From the NCBI RefSeq assembly GCF_000971975.1, contig NZ_LAQO01000050.1:1-54562 (forward strand): a stretch of DNA of 54,562 bases. The letters run 5' to 3'. The DNA is from Paenibacillus algorifonticola (GTDB lineage Bacteria; Bacillota; Bacilli; Paenibacillales; Paenibacillaceae). Shown one piece after another: positions 16,335 to 25,096 of the stretch. Positions within the stretch are counted from its first letter, which is position 1. Each line of letters opens with the position of its first letter. The position numbers and the translations under genes were made by a program. Below the pieces are notes generated by a model, which did not search any database, had not been told where the DNA came from, and saw nothing but the letters and a program-made list of their open reading frames with translations.

Positions 16335-16933
16335 CGCTGACGATGCAATGGTACACGCTCGCAATGATGCTTCTGTCAGGAATCGGCATGGGAGTCGCTT
16401 TTGACGGCTATCGTGTGGTGTCGAATGAGCTGCGGTTTCCGCGGTGGTGGCTGCCGGTTCTGGACATTATCTACTGGCTGGCGGCGTCCATTATCGTGTT
16501 TCGTGTGCTGTACGCTAGCAACAATGGCGAGGTGCGAGCGTACGTCTTTCTAGGGCTGGCAATAGGTGTAACCAGCTATTACTTTCTTTTTAGCAAGCCG
16601 ATTATCAAGCTGGTACAGGTCATCATTCGCTCCATTCGCGCACTGATCAGAGGAATTTTCAAAACCGTGGAATTTGTCATTATTAAGCCGATCCTTCTGT
16701 TATACAAATTAGGTATTGTGGCACTTGGATTTGGGACTGCTTTCACTATTTTCATTCTAAAAATTATGTTAAAATTGACTCGTCCATTATGGCTATTGCT
16801 ATGGTGGGTATTAGGACCTATCATACGACCGTTGAACCGCCGATTTATGAAGGTTGCCGATAAGCTTAAGCTTACAGAGCGCTTTAAGGCAGCGGTTGCA
16901 CGCGTAGTTGTGCTTTGGAGGAAGTTCTTCTAA
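16331..16933 (+). CDS. yabQ: Spore cortex biosynthesis protein YabQ
   Basis: This 200-residue membrane protein has helices at about 5-24, 40-60 and 68-85, then a long region with further hydrophobic stretches around 110-160 and a basic C-terminus. The N-terminal pattern SGIGMGVAFDGYRVVSNELRFPRWW...DIIYW is the YabQ signature. In B. subtilis it is a SigE-dependent protein of the outer forespore membrane required for cortex formation. It begins with GTG overlapping the yabP stop (GTGA), with no separate ribosome site, so it is coupled to yabP. The family is restricted to spore formers. Confidence 0.93.
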   Translation: MTLTMQWYTLAMMLLSGIGMGVAFDGYRVVSNELRFPRWWLPVLDIIYWLAASIIVFRVLYASNNGEVRAYVFLGLAIGVTSYYFLFSKPIIKLVQVIIRSIRALIRGIFKTVEFVIIKPILLLYKLGIVALGFGTAFTIFILKIMLKLTRPLWLLLWWVLGPIIRPLNRRFMKVADKLKLTERFKAAVARVVVLWRKFF

Positions 16934-17001
16934 TTTTCATGGCATGGAGCAGATCGAGGGATGGATGCATCTGGTTCTATTTCTTAAGGGGGTACAAGCA
17001 A

Positions 17002-17313
17002 TTGGCGACAGCAGCAGCAAACAAATTAACCGTTAATCCCGGCTCCAAACGTCGGATCAAGATGTGGATGATGTTTATTGTCCTCTTCATGGGCTGGGCG
17101 GCTTATACCTTCTTTGGACAAATCCAGCAGCAAAACGCTACCGAACTGCGGCTTGCAGCTGTAATGAAACAGAAGGAAAATGCTACAAATCAGGCGCAGC
17201 AGCTGCAACAGGAAATTGAGCGGCTTAACGATCCGGAATATATTGCCCAGCTTGCAACCAAAGGTCAAGGCATGGTTAAAGAGGGCGAACAACAGATACA
17301 GGTCGTTAAATAG
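17002..17313 (+). CDS. divIC: Septum formation initiator DivIC (FtsB-like)
   Basis: This 103-residue bitopic membrane protein of the divisome works with FtsL and DivIB. It has a short basic N-terminus (SKRRIK), one membrane helix at about 21-41 (MWMMFIVLFMGWAAYTFF), a coiled coil (about 45-80, NATNQAQQLQQEIERLND) and the conserved YIAQLATKGQGMVKEGE tail. The start is TTG at 17002, with AAGGGGG 9 bases upstream; the longer frame from 16915 overlaps yabQ and adds an unlikely N-terminus. Same position as in B. subtilis. Confidence 0.92.
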   Translation: MATAAANKLTVNPGSKRRIKMWMMFIVLFMGWAAYTFFGQIQQQNATELRLAAVMKQKENATNQAQQLQQEIERLNDPEYIAQLATKGQGMVKEGEQQIQVVK

Positions 17314-17336
17314 ACGCACAAACGGGTGAACGTCTG

Positions 17337-17366
17337 TTGACCTTCCTTCTTCCGTTCGGTTATAAT
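17337..17366 (+). promoter_or_regulatory. SigA promoter of the S1-domain gene
   Basis: TTGACC at 17337 and TATAAT at 17361, 18 bp apart, placing transcription start about 40 bases before the start codon. Confidence 0.75.
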
Positions 17367-17416
17367 CACGTTAATAGTACATTAAGCGAAACTTTTAGGG
17401 AGGAACATTTTATTTT

Positions 17417-17965
17417 ATGGCAATTGAAGTAGGCGCGAAGTTAGAGGGCAAAGTGACAGGCATTACGCATTTCGGGGCATTTGTTGATTTGTCTGGAGGT
17501 GTCACAGGTCTCGTTCACATCTCGGAAATTGCTGATAATTACGTCAAAGACGTGAAAGATCACCTGAAGATCGAAGACGTGGTCAAGGTCAAAGTGATTA
17601 ACGTTGACAAAGACGGAAAAATTGGACTTTCCATTAAACAGGCAATTGATCGACCAGAAGGCCAACTGCCTCCTGCGCGTGAATCACGTCCAAGCACTCG
17701 TCCGAGTGGCGGACCTGGTGGCGGCGGCGGAGAACGCTTTAATCGCGGCGGCGGTGGTGGCGGTCAGGATCGTGGCGACCGTGGAGGACACGGTGGCGGC
17801 GGTGGTGGACGTCCATTCAAGCAGCAGGCCGGGAGACCAGCTTACGGAAAACCAACTTTTGAGGATAAAGTGTCGCGCTTCCTGAAAGACAGTGAAGAAC
17901 GCATTTCCTCCCTGAAGAAGAATACCGAAGGCAAACGCGGTGGACGCGGAGCCAAGCGGGTTTAA
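17417..17965 (+). CDS. yabR: YabR-like S1 RNA-binding protein with a Gly/Arg-rich insert
   Basis: The first 75 residues form an S1 domain (EVGAKLEGKVTGITHFGAFVDL...GLVHISEIADNYVKDV...DGKIGLSIKQA). Residues about 90-140 are a disordered Gly/Arg-rich tract with RGG-like repeats. The C-terminus FEDKVSRFLKDSEERISSLKK with a basic end matches B. subtilis YabR. The B. subtilis protein is about 128 residues and lacks the Gly-rich insert, so the 182-residue length here comes from that tract. The S1 fold predicts binding to RNA or ribosomes. Ribosome site GGGAGGA is about 12 bases upstream, slightly far. It has its own promoter and terminator. Confidence 0.92.
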   Translation: MAIEVGAKLEGKVTGITHFGAFVDLSGGVTGLVHISEIADNYVKDVKDHLKIEDVVKVKVINVDKDGKIGLSIKQAIDRPEGQLPPARESRPSTRPSGGPGGGGGERFNRGGGGGGQDRGDRGGHGGGGGGRPFKQQAGRPAYGKPTFEDKVSRFLKDSEERISSLKKNTEGKRGGRGAKRV

Positions 17966-17990
17966 GTAAGAGCCATATTTTAATGACAAG

Positions 17991-18019
17991 AGCAGAGCCT
18001 TTATGGTTCTGCTTTTTTT
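17991..18019 (+). terminator. Terminator after yabR
   Basis: AGCAGAGCC pairs with GGTTCTGCT around the loop TTAT, followed by a run of T. Confidence 0.88.
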
Positions 18020-18194
18020 GCGTTTATGTGCCGCCTCCAAGTTTTTTCCTCCCCTACTCTTTCAATACCGACACATTCACCTGTATATTCGCCAAGAAAT
18101 AGAAGTGCCAATGGACGGTTTTTGTTGAAGCTGTTCGAGGCATTGGCTGCAAAGAGGGTGGCATGAGCCCAGATGGGGCAAGCGATAGTTTGCT

Positions 18195-18291
18195 TTTGAC
18201 AAGGACTGCGAGGGCAGTTGATTTTGTCGGAAAAAACTTTTGGGCCGCCTACGTTAAACTGACAAACTTTCTAAGGACGACCTCCTATAAT
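18195..18291 (+). promoter_or_regulatory. spoIIE promoter with Spo0A-box-like sites and a 21-bp spacer
   Basis: CTGACA at 18259-18264 and TATAAT at 18286-18291 are separated by 21 bp, the unusual spacing of Spo0A-activated SigA promoters such as spoIIE in B. subtilis. Matches to the Spo0A box TTTGTCRAA occur at 18195-18203 (reverse, 8/9), 18223-18231 (forward, 8/9) and 18258-18266 (reverse, 7/9, on the -35). The rest of the 310-base gap (18020-18194) shows nothing I can name. Confidence 0.72.
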
Positions 18292-18329
18292 GGGAAACAC
18301 AATACATTCGGAAATGGTGGTGTCTGCTG

Positions 18330-20822
18330 GTGAACAAGGAAAGTGTACTTGTATTTCCCAGAGGGAAGAAAGAAGGATGGCTGCAGCCTCGTCTCGGTAA
18401 AATCAAGGAGCGCGTTGCTTCGCAGCGGTTTGTTCAGCTGGTGCTGGCGAAAAAATGGACCTTCCTGCTTGTTGCCGTTGGTTTTTTGCTTGGACGAGCC
18501 GTCATTCTGGAGTCGCTTATGCCGTTTGCAGCCGCTTATTTTGCCGTCATTTATTTTCTTCGAAAGGATGCGGTTGCATGGGTCGGACTGTCACTGGTGG
18601 CAGGGAGCTTCTTCGCGGTTACACCCTCCCCGGTCTGGATTGCGATGGAAATTGCCGCGTTATTCCTCTTGTTCAAGGGGCTCGAAGCCTATGAGAAAGC
18701 TGAGCTTGCTTCGGCTCCGCTGCTCGTATTTACCGCCACCTTGCTTGTCCAGTTGTTTCATGTCTTCACCTTGGACACGCTGACCTGGTACAGCATCATG
18801 CTGGTCGTAGTGGAGGCGGCGCTCGGATTCGTCCTCACACTCGTGTTCATTCAAGCCATTCCGGTGCTGACCATGTCAAAGAAGACGACGGCGCTGCGCA
18901 GCGAGGAAATTATATGCCTGATGATTTTGCTCGCTTCCGTCATGACGGGGGCGGTGGGCTGGGTGATTTACGGCATGTCGGTGGAGCATATTATGTCGCG
19001 GTATATGCTGGTGCTGTTCGCGCTTGCTGGAGGGGCGCCGCTTGGAGCATCCGTTGGGGTCATCGCTGGACTCATACTCAGCCTTGCGGACTTTAACGCC
19101 ATTGTGCAGATGAGCCTGCTGGCGTTTGCGGGACTATTGGCGGGCTTGCTGCGGGATGGAGGGAAGATGGCTGTAGCCTTCGGCATGCTGCTCGGAACGT
19201 CCATTCTAGCCGTATATGTAGGCGGTCAAGGCGATGTGATGGCGTCCACTTGGGAATCGGTTACAGCGGCTATTATGCTGATTTTGACGCCGCGCGTCAT
19301 GATACGAACCATATCCCGCTATGTGCCGGGAACGAATGAGCATGCCAAGTCGCAGCATGAATATGCGAAGCGGGTGCGGGAGGTGACGGCGGAGCGGGTC
19401 ACGCAATATTCGGAGATGTTCCGGCAGCTGTCGCGAAGCTTCGGACAATTAAACGGCAGTGTCGTGGCGATGAATCGCGAAGACGAGATTACTCATTTTA
19501 TGAATGAGGTGGCGGCTCGAAGCTGCGCAAGCTGCCACAGGCAAAACGCATGCTGGGGGGATAAATTTTATCAAACCTATAAAGTGATGACCGAGATGAT
19601 GACGACGGTAGAGCAGGAGCGGGCCCCTGGAGCCAAGGATATGCCGCGAACGTGGACCGCCCATTGCTCGAAGTCGACGCAGGTGATGTCTGTCATGAAG
19701 CAGCAGTACGAGCTTTATCAAAATAATATGCACTGGAAGAAGCAAATATTCGACTCCCGTCAGCTGGTGGCCGAGCAATTGACCGGCGTGTCCCAGGTCA
19801 TGGAGGATTTGGCGAAGGAAATTCGCCGCGAGGGGCAAACGCTGCATTTGCAGGAGGAGCAGATTAGGGAGGCGCTGGAGGGGCTGGGCCTGTCGATTCG
19901 AGAAATTGAAGTGATTAATTTGGAGGAGGGCAATGTTGATATTGAGCTGTACCATACATTTAGCAAGGGATATGATGAGTGTCGCAAAATTATTGCGCCG
20001 CTGCTTACGGATATTTTAGGTGAGCATATTGCAGTTAAACTTGAGGAGGAACCGGAGAAAAATGGAGAAGCAACACGTGTCTTATTTGGCTCCGCCAAAG
20101 TGTTTGAAGTTGAAACGGGCGTTGCTGGTGCGGCCAAAGGGGGCGATCTGCTGTCAGGCGACAGCTTTAGCATGGTGGAGCTTGGCAACGGCAAATTTGC
20201 CGTGGCGATTAGCGATGGCATGGGAAATGGAGAGAGGGCGCGCCAGGAAAGCAGCGCAGCGCTGTCGATTTTGCAGCAGCTGCTCAAGTCGGGTATGGAC
20301 GAGAAGCTCGCGGTCAAATCGGTCAATTCCATCCTGCTGCTGCGTTCGTCAGATGAAGTATTCGCAACCGTGGATCTCGCCATTATCGATCTTTATACCG
20401 CCTCAACGATGTTTATGAAAATCGGATCAACGCCGAGCTTTATTAAGCGCGGCAGAGAAGTGATTCCAGTTACGGCGAATAATTTGCCCATCGGCATTTT
20501 GCAGGATATTGATGTTGATATGATTTCGATGCAGCTTCAGCCCGGGGATGCGCTCATTATGATGAGCGATGGCATTTATGATGCGCCAGGCCATGCTGTC
20601 AATAAGGAGATGTGGATGAAACGAATTATTCATGAGTTGAAAACGGAGGATCCGCAGGAAATGGCGGATGTGCTGCTCGACACTGTTGTGCGTCATCATA
20701 AAGGGGAGATTATCGATGATATGACCGTGCTGGTAGCACGTGTGGACAAGCATTTGCCGGAGTGGGCGGCATTCCGCTGGCCGGGGCTGACGCGAATGGA
20801 GCGGCCGCGTACGGTAAGCTAG
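18330..20822 (+). CDS. spoIIE: Stage II sporulation protein E, PP2C-type phosphatase
   Basis: This 830-residue membrane phosphatase dephosphorylates SpoIIAA, releasing SigF in the forespore, and helps place the polar septum. The N-terminal third has about ten membrane helices (roughly 35-320). A central regulatory and FtsZ-binding region follows, containing CxxC pairs (CASCHRQNACW). The C-terminal PP2C domain (about 600-815) has GGDLLSGDSFSMVELGNGKFAVAISDGMGNGERA and MMSDGIYDAPG, carrying metal-binding aspartates. Length agrees with the 827-residue B. subtilis protein. It starts at GTG with a GGTGGTG ribosome site. A 147-base gap and a long terminator separate it from the next gene. Confidence 0.96.
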   Translation: MNKESVLVFPRGKKEGWLQPRLGKIKERVASQRFVQLVLAKKWTFLLVAVGFLLGRAVILESLMPFAAAYFAVIYFLRKDAVAWVGLSLVAGSFFAVTPSPVWIAMEIAALFLLFKGLEAYEKAELASAPLLVFTATLLVQLFHVFTLDTLTWYSIMLVVVEAALGFVLTLVFIQAIPVLTMSKKTTALRSEEIICLMILLASVMTGAVGWVIYGMSVEHIMSRYMLVLFALAGGAPLGASVGVIAGLILSLADFNAIVQMSLLAFAGLLAGLLRDGGKMAVAFGMLLGTSILAVYVGGQGDVMASTWESVTAAIMLILTPRVMIRTISRYVPGTNEHAKSQHEYAKRVREVTAERVTQYSEMFRQLSRSFGQLNGSVVAMNREDEITHFMNEVAARSCASCHRQNACWGDKFYQTYKVMTEMMTTVEQERAPGAKDMPRTWTAHCSKSTQVMSVMKQQYELYQNNMHWKKQIFDSRQLVAEQLTGVSQVMEDLAKEIRREGQTLHLQEEQIREALEGLGLSIREIEVINLEEGNVDIELYHTFSKGYDECRKIIAPLLTDILGEHIAVKLEEEPEKNGEATRVLFGSAKVFEVETGVAGAAKGGDLLSGDSFSMVELGNGKFAVAISDGMGNGERARQESSAALSILQQLLKSGMDEKLAVKSVNSILLLRSSDEVFATVDLAIIDLYTASTMFMKIGSTPSFIKRGREVIPVTANNLPIGILQDIDVDMISMQLQPGDALIMMSDGIYDAPGHAVNKEMWMKRIIHELKTEDPQEMADVLLDTVVRHHKGEIIDDMTVLVARVDKHLPEWAAFRWPGLTRMERPRTVS

Positions 20823-20969
20823 CATACGGGGGAAGATTAAAAAGGTGAAAGGTGAAAGGAGAAAGGAGAGAGAAGGTCGGGACGCTTTACTAGGCTTACC
20901 TACTAAACGGAGGTGAAGCGGCTTATTGGCAGCGTAATAAAGATTTTTCTTGGAGGTGATTAACCCAGG

Positions 20970-21029
20970 CCGGCGTTTGTTCATAGCGTGCTTCAAAGAG
21001 GAGCGGCTATGAACGAACGCTGGTTTTTT
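20970..21029 (+). terminator. Terminator after spoIIE
   Basis: An 18-bp stem with two wobble pairs (20970-20987 with 21006-21023) is followed by TTTTTT. The segment before it (20838-20880) is a purine-rich GGTGAAAGGAGAAAGG tract, and two full GGAGGTGA ribosome-site matches occur at about 20910 and 20953 without a real gene behind them. Confidence 0.88.
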
Positions 21030-21145
21030 CTGTGTATAGCCGTTTATCTCTCTTAAAATGGGCAAAACTGATAGAATCAGCTCCTTGTCTCCAAAGCGGG
21101 GCGGCGTGCTGATCGGTGGTTGTTTGTGCATTTTATTCGTTTTTT

Positions 21146-21242
21146 AAAATATAGGAAAGTATATGATATCGCCATACTTTCTCTATATTTCATCGCGAAA
21201 CGAAAGCTTTGCCGCCAGAGGACGGCAAAGCCGTTTACGCTT
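21146..21242 (+). repeat. Intergenic double-hairpin repeat, copy B (variant first hairpin)
   Basis: The first hairpin here is AAATATAGGAAAGTAT paired with ATACTTTCTCTATATTT, different in sequence from most copies but the same shape. The second hairpin has an extended inner stem CTTTGCCG/CGGCAAAG. The copy ends 4 bases before the ribosome site of the vWA gene, so it would form that gene's leader. Confidence 0.85.
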
Positions 21243-21262
21243 GTGAGGGGAGATTGATAGGG

Positions 21263-21988
21263 ATGAAACAAATTTTACTTATAACCGATGGTTGTTCGAA
21301 TGTAGGGCTAAGTCCGATTGTAGCAGCGGCTCATGCGAAGGCGGAAGGTATAGCGGTCAATGTCGTCGGGGTGCTTGATCACGGAGATGCCGGCGAGTCC
21401 GGCAGCATGGAGATTGAGGAGATCGCAAGGGCTGGCGGCGGCATTAGCCGGATGGTTCATACACGCCAGCTGGCGCAGACTGTTCAGATGATGACACGCA
21501 AGACGGTCGTACAGACGATTCAGCTAGCTGTGCAAAAGGAGCTTAAGCATGTGCTGGGCAGCGGGGCGATTGAGGATTTGCCGCCGGAGACACGCAGTGA
21601 GGTCGTGAGGGTGATGGATGAGCTGGGGGAAAGCTCCAGTTTGCAGGTGGCGCTGCTGATTGATGCCAGCGCGAGCATGAAGCCGAAGCTGATTGCAGTG
21701 GAGGAAGCGATTCGCGATTTAATGCTGAGCCTGCAAGCGAGGCAAGGGAAAAGCGAAATAGCTGTATTTCATTTTCCGGGCGGAAGGCATGGAGAAGAGT
21801 GCAAAATGGATTTGGGCTGGACCGATAATTTGACGGGAGCGCAGTCGATTTTCCCAAAATTGCAAATGAGCGGCACGACGCCAACCGGTCCCGCGCTGAT
21901 GCAGGTGATTGATTTTTATCGTCAGGGGGATTATGGTAGGAGGAGCAGAGAAGAAACGGATGGGATGATGAGTGACTACGTCGTTTAG
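21263..21988 (+). CDS. yabS: YabS-like von Willebrand factor A domain protein
   Basis: This 241-residue protein begins MKQILLITDGCSNVGLSPI, has a charged middle part, and has a second vWA-like segment starting VALLIDASASMKPKL, where DxSxS is the metal-ion-dependent adhesion motif, followed by TTPTGPALMQVID. It lies between spoIIE and yabT as in B. subtilis. Its function is unknown; the neighbourhood suggests sporulation. The ATG at 21263 is chosen for the AGGGGAGA site; the longer frame runs into repeat copy B. It overlaps the kinase gene by 17 bases. Confidence 0.88.
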   Translation: MKQILLITDGCSNVGLSPIVAAAHAKAEGIAVNVVGVLDHGDAGESGSMEIEEIARAGGGISRMVHTRQLAQTVQMMTRKTVVQTIQLAVQKELKHVLGSGAIEDLPPETRSEVVRVMDELGESSSLQVALLIDASASMKPKLIAVEEAIRDLMLSLQARQGKSEIAVFHFPGGRHGEECKMDLGWTDNLTGAQSIFPKLQMSGTTPTGPALMQVIDFYRQGDYGRRSREETDGMMSDYVV

Positions 21989-22895
21989 AATCAGTCTCCG
22001 CCGTGGCACTGTGGTGACTGGAAAATGGAAGCGCCGTAAGTATCGGGTGGAGCGTCTGCTTGGGGAAGGCGCAAATGGCAAAGTATACTTGGTTCACTCC
22101 GACCAGGGCTGGGTTGCGCTTAAGGTAGGCGCTGATGCAGTCGACTTGCAGTCGGAAATCAATGTGCTCCAGACGCTTGCGAAGCAGGGAAGGCGTCAGG
22201 CGCCTGCATTTTTGTATGATGTGGATGATCTGCAAGGCTCCGATGGACGGGATTACCCTTTTTATATTATGAAGTATGTGCGCGGAGTGAATTTGTCTGC
22301 GTATTTGCTGCAAAACGGCAAGGAATGGTTTCCGCTCGTCAGTCTCAATTTGTTGAATAAACTGGCGGAGCTTCACAGTAAGGGTTGGGTATTTTGTGAT
22401 TTGAAGATGGAAAATGTGATGGTAGCCGATTATGGGCATGTCGAGCTGGTGGATTACGGCGGGGTGACGGCGGTAGGAAAGAGCATCCGCCAGTTTACTG
22501 AAATCTATGATCGTGGCTACTGGAATGCGGGGTCGCGGGCAGCAGATTTGAAATACGACCTATTCTCCTTCGCGGTGCTGTGTATTCAGATGCACGATCC
22601 GAAGAGGCTGCATCAGCTCACCTTGACGCTGCTCCCGCAAAACCGTTCTACCGAGGATTTGGAGCAGCTCATTGCGACCAATGCTTCTCTGAAGCCGATT
22701 GCAGGCTGGCTCGCGGATGCGCTTGCGGGACGTTTCGCAGATGCTGCTGAAGGCGCGGAGGCGTGGCGCATGCTGATGCATCGAACGAACCGCAAGCAAG
22801 CCGCTCCGACTCCTTTTTGGCTCAAAGGGCTGGTTGCGGGTTCGGCGATTATGCTGGCTGTATCGGTTTATTGGCTGCTTCGCATGGGTATGTAA
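21972..22895 (+). CDS. yabT: YabT-like Hanks-type serine/threonine kinase with C-terminal membrane anchor
   Basis: This 307-residue protein has a kinase domain (about 20-250) with glycine loop GEGANGKV, lysine in VALKVG, catalytic loop FCDLKMENVMV (Asp and Asn present; the HRD histidine position is Phe and the arginine Cys) and DYGG in place of DFGG. A single membrane helix lies near the C-terminus (WLKGLVAGSAIMLAVSVYWLL). In B. subtilis YabT is a forespore septum kinase activated by DNA that phosphorylates RecA and other proteins. It starts at GTG within the end of yabS and has no strong ribosome site, indicating coupling. The basic N-terminus RRGTVVTGKWKRRKYR could contact DNA. Confidence 0.88.
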   Translation: MTTSFRISLRRGTVVTGKWKRRKYRVERLLGEGANGKVYLVHSDQGWVALKVGADAVDLQSEINVLQTLAKQGRRQAPAFLYDVDDLQGSDGRDYPFYIMKYVRGVNLSAYLLQNGKEWFPLVSLNLLNKLAELHSKGWVFCDLKMENVMVADYGHVELVDYGGVTAVGKSIRQFTEIYDRGYWNAGSRAADLKYDLFSFAVLCIQMHDPKRLHQLTLTLLPQNRSTEDLEQLIATNASLKPIAGWLADALAGRFADAAEGAEAWRMLMHRTNRKQAAPTPFWLKGLVAGSAIMLAVSVYWLLRMGM

Positions 22896-22990
22896 TGACA
22901 TACGATGGTACAGGAAGGTTTCGAAGGATATTTGAAGAAGGCGGCAGCCAGAAGGGAATGAGGGAAGGGGAAATGATAATAGGAATCGAT

Positions 22991-24403
22991 ATGCTTCCCG
23001 AAGTTCAGAAGCTGGCAGTGGCGGAGCGGCTGTGGAGAGAAGGGGACTGCATAATTGTTGCCGTATCCGGGGGACCGGACTCCATGGCGCTGCTGCATCT
23101 CATGAGCCGCCTTAAGGCAAGCGGGGCGCTAAGCGTTGTGGCGGCTCATGTGAATCACGGCTTCCGACCGGAGGAGTCGGCGCTGGAGGCAGAGGTAGTT
23201 CAGCGTTATGCGGGGGAGCTTGGGCTGCCCTTTGAGCTTGCAGAACTCGATTTGCCTGCTTATATAGAAGAAACAAAAATGAACGCACAATCGGCGGCGC
23301 GCGCGAAACGCTACGCCTATTTGCATGAGGTCGCAGAGCGATGGGGAGCGCAGGCGATTGCCCTTGCCCATCATGCAGATGATCAAGCGGAAACGGTGCT
23401 CATGCATTTGATTCGCGGGAGCGGTCTTTCGGGACTTTCTGGCATGTCGCTGCGCAGGCAGGAAAAAAACGTGGAACTCATTCGCCCCCTCATGCGTAAG
23501 AACAAAACAGACCTTTTACAATACTGTCGTCATTACGGCATTCCGTATTGCGAGGACAGCAGCAACGAGAAGCGCCATTACTTTCGCAATGTTGTCCGTC
23601 TGGATGTTATTCCGCAGTTATCCAGCTTCAATCCGCAGCTGTCCGAATCGCTTGGCCGCCTTGCTGAAGTGGCGGGGGCCGAGGATGAATGGCTGGATAG
23701 TCAGACTAAAGCTTTATTCGAAGAATTAGCCTATACGGAGCCAGAGGAATGTTCTGTAAGCTGCAGTCGTTTGGCAGGCCTTCATGTCGCTTTACAAAGG
23801 AGATTGATTAAACTAATATTAGATTATCTTTCGAGGGATGCTGATGTGGTCTCCTTCGAGCATATCGAGTCTATGCGGCTTGCCGCAGCGCCCGAAAGTT
23901 CAAGCACCTGGCGAATGGATATTGGTAACGGTTTGCGCTGTTTGCGTGAATATGACCATATGCGTTTTGTCAGATTGCCGAAACAGGAGGAAGCGAATAC
24001 GGACTATGCGCTTGCTGTTGTACCTTTGACCCAGGAATACATAGAGGTAGAGGCGGGCGGCTGGAAGCTCGCGTTTGAGCGGCGGACAGCCGATGATCAG
24101 GCCGCTGGAAAACTGGCGGGCCGTCATGAAGCATGCTTCGATATGGAGCAGCTCGCGTTTCCGCTGACTGTGCGAAATCGGCGCCGTGGTGACCGAATTC
24201 AGGTTTTAGGATTAAATGGGTCTAAAAAAGTGCAAGATATGTTCGTTGACGAAAAGCTGCCTCCGTCACAGCGTGAACGCTATCCGCTGCTGTTTGATGC
24301 AGACGGGCGCCTGCTGTGGATTCCCGGAATCAGACGATCAGGCCATGCGCTTATCATCCCGAGCACGAAGGAACTGTTATTCATTCGGCTGACGAAAGAA
24401 TAA
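22991..24403 (+). CDS. tilS: tRNA(Ile) lysidine synthetase
   Basis: This enzyme converts the anticodon C34 of tRNA-Ile(CAU) to lysidine using ATP and lysine, so the codon AUA is read correctly; it is essential. The PP-loop SGGPDSMALLH lies near residue 26, followed by AHVNHGFR, the HHADDQAETVLM motif and RPLMRKNKTDL. The C-terminal TilS domain ends with WIPGIRRSGHALI. Several in-frame ATGs exist (22895 overlapping the yabT stop, 22958, 22973, 22991). I choose 22991 because AGGA lies 6 bases upstream and it gives 470 residues, close to the 472 of B. subtilis; the start is uncertain. Confidence 0.93.
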   Translation: MLPEVQKLAVAERLWREGDCIIVAVSGGPDSMALLHLMSRLKASGALSVVAAHVNHGFRPEESALEAEVVQRYAGELGLPFELAELDLPAYIEETKMNAQSAARAKRYAYLHEVAERWGAQAIALAHHADDQAETVLMHLIRGSGLSGLSGMSLRRQEKNVELIRPLMRKNKTDLLQYCRHYGIPYCEDSSNEKRHYFRNVVRLDVIPQLSSFNPQLSESLGRLAEVAGAEDEWLDSQTKALFEELAYTEPEECSVSCSRLAGLHVALQRRLIKLILDYLSRDADVVSFEHIESMRLAAAPESSSTWRMDIGNGLRCLREYDHMRFVRLPKQEEANTDYALAVVPLTQEYIEVEAGGWKLAFERRTADDQAAGKLAGRHEACFDMEQLAFPLTVRNRRRGDRIQVLGLNGSKKVQDMFVDEKLPPSQRERYPLLFDADGRLLWIPGIRRSGHALIIPSTKELLFIRLTKE

Positions 24404-24452
24404 GAAGCACTGTTACACTCATAAACATAAGTATTGTAGGGGGATTAATCCG

Positions 24453-24992
24453 TTGTTAAACGACATTCAAGAAGTGCTGTACGATGCAGAACAGATTCAG
24501 GCCAAGGTGCGTGAGATGGGCGAAAAGCTCAGTCAGGATTTTGAAGGGCGTGACCCTCTCGTTATTTGTATCCTTAAAGGGGCCATTATTTTCATGTCCG
24601 ACCTGATCAAGGAAATGACAATTCCGCTGGAGATTGATTTTATGGCGGTGTCGAGCTACGGTCAATCGACCAAGTCCTCAGGTGTGGTCAAGATTATTAA
24701 GGATCTTGATGTATCGGTTGAAGGCCGTGATGTACTCATCGTTGAGGACATTATTGACAGCGGCTTGACGCTGAGCTACTTGATTGATGTTTTGGAGCGC
24801 CGCAATTCCAAGTCGGTTACGGTAGCTACGCTGTTCGATAAGCCAGCGCGCCGTACGGTGGATCTCGAAGCAGACTATACGGGCTTTACGCTGCCGGATG
24901 AATTCGTTGTTGGTTATGGCCTTGATTTTGCTGAGCGATACCGCAACCTGCCGTTCATTGGCGTATTGAAGCCGGAAGTGTACGAGAAGTAA
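24453..24992 (+). CDS. hpt: Hypoxanthine phosphoribosyltransferase
   Basis: This 179-residue purine-salvage enzyme joins hypoxanthine or guanine to PRPP to give IMP or GMP. The PRPP-binding motif VLIVEDIIDSGLTLSYL and the base-binding region near FVVGYGLDFAERYRNLPFIG are clear. It starts at TTG with AGGGGG 9 bases upstream, 49 bases after tilS, the same tilS-hpt-ftsH order as in B. subtilis, where the gene is hprT. In that species the TilS-Hpt complex helps activate ftsH expression. Confidence 0.96.
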   Translation: MLNDIQEVLYDAEQIQAKVREMGEKLSQDFEGRDPLVICILKGAIIFMSDLIKEMTIPLEIDFMAVSSYGQSTKSSGVVKIIKDLDVSVEGRDVLIVEDIIDSGLTLSYLIDVLERRNSKSVTVATLFDKPARRTVDLEADYTGFTLPDEFVVGYGLDFAERYRNLPFIGVLKPEVYEK

Positions 24993-25037
24993 TCTGATTG
25001 GGCTTAGCCAGTGTGTCTGACCCTCCAAGTGGTTCTA

Positions 25038-25067
25038 TTGTGATGGAAAGTCATGCTATGTTAAAAT
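25038..25067 (+). promoter_or_regulatory. Probable ftsH promoter
   Basis: TTGTGA at 25038 and TAAAAT at 25062, 18 bp apart, about 30 bases before the start codon. A moderate match only. Confidence 0.5.
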
Positions 25068-25096
25068 ATGAAAAGCGTCTTGAGAGGAGGTAGGAG

